This document shows positions 58,253-58,303 of a stretch of DNA of 58,303 nucleotides, piece by piece. The notes beneath the pieces were generated by a model, which was given only the letters and a program-made list of their open reading frames with translations, was not told where the DNA came from and did not search any database. Source of the DNA: Oscillospiraceae bacterium (GTDB lineage: Bacteria; Bacillota; Clostridia; Oscillospirales; Ruminococcaceae); NCBI GenBank assembly GCA_014799385.1, contig JAAVIC010000019.1, forward strand, positions 1 to 58,303, read 5' to 3'. The first letter of the stretch is position 1. Each line of letters starts with the position of its first letter. A program made the translations under genes and the position numbers.

Positions 58253-58303
58253 ATTGAAAAATGAGTATAGCAAAGCTGACCGCCGAATGAGAATTTTTTT
58301 CGA

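Larger units (their letters stand above)
32606..58303 (+). mobile_element. Left part of an integrative conjugative element (ICE) at tRNA-Leu
   Basis: From the tRNA-Leu 3' end rightward all genes are plus-strand and of ICE type: antirestriction proteins, methylases, LPD/DUF accessory proteins, a Tad pilus set and VirB2/B6/B3/B4-like transfer genes. The same end sequence is found beside tRNA-Pro at 6.6-7.0 kb, which supports the boundary. Integrase, relaxase and coupling-protein genes, and the far attachment site, must lie beyond 58303. Confidence 0.75.

Overview
The window looks like the chromosome of a gut-type Clostridia (Bacillota, probably Oscillospiraceae or a relative). The evidence is sigma-A promoters with 17-bp spacers and often a TRTGn extended -10, GGAGG ribosome sites, and conjugation gene families typical of clostridial integrative elements. 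Two mobile elements sit next to tRNA genes, and the left flank is a decaying chromosomal locus.

1-6.6 kb, eroding chromosome. Remnants of a sulfate-binding protein and of an iron/cobalamin-type ABC operon (lipoprotein, permease, ATPase joined by a deletion) precede an intact trxB. A sulfur locus follows: truncated metY, a truncated E1-like adenylyltransferase, an intact JAMM protease and an Rrf2 regulator. It resembles the protein-thiocarboxylate route to homocysteine. A 65-nt nested palindromic element and a 109-nt palindrome lie exactly at the metY/E1 deletion. An LRR membrane protein ends this part.

7.0-31.2 kb, a 24-kb integrative mobilizable element (IME) in the 3' end of tRNA-Pro(GGG), bounded by a perfect 24-bp direct repeat (7005-7028 and 31197-31220). 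Its cargo is mostly defence: a GHKL ATPase fused to a Shedu-like nuclease, an AAA ATPase, a complete Wadjet system (jetABCD), and a type I restriction-modification system with an inverted silent hsdS cassette and a nonsense codon in hsdR. The mobility end has an excisionase-like HTH gene followed by a ladder of decayed tandem copies, a candidate oriT, mobC, a MOBP-type relaxase and a tyrosine integrase.

31.2-32.6 kb: tRNA-Pro, an RlmN/Cfr-family methylase and tRNA-Leu(CAA).

32.6-58.3 kb, one end of a second, larger conjugative element (ICE) at tRNA-Leu, running off the right edge. It carries antirestriction functions (split ArdA, Dcm- and Dam-type methylases), small accessory proteins, a SpoVG homologue, and an unusual transfer apparatus. 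A full Tad-type pilus set (two near-identical pilin candidates, prepilin peptidase, CpaB, CpaE, CpaF, TadB, TadC, pseudopilin-like proteins) is contiguous with type IV secretion parts (VirB2-like, VirB6-like, VirB3/PrgI-like, VirB4). Integrase, relaxase and coupling protein of this ICE are not in the window.

The most unusual signals are: a shared C-terminal tail (consensus M-S-M) on at least six unrelated ICE proteins; the 65-nt palindromic element, one copy of which is translated in frame inside a methyltransferase; the Tad/T4SS hybrid; and the GHKL-Shedu fusion.
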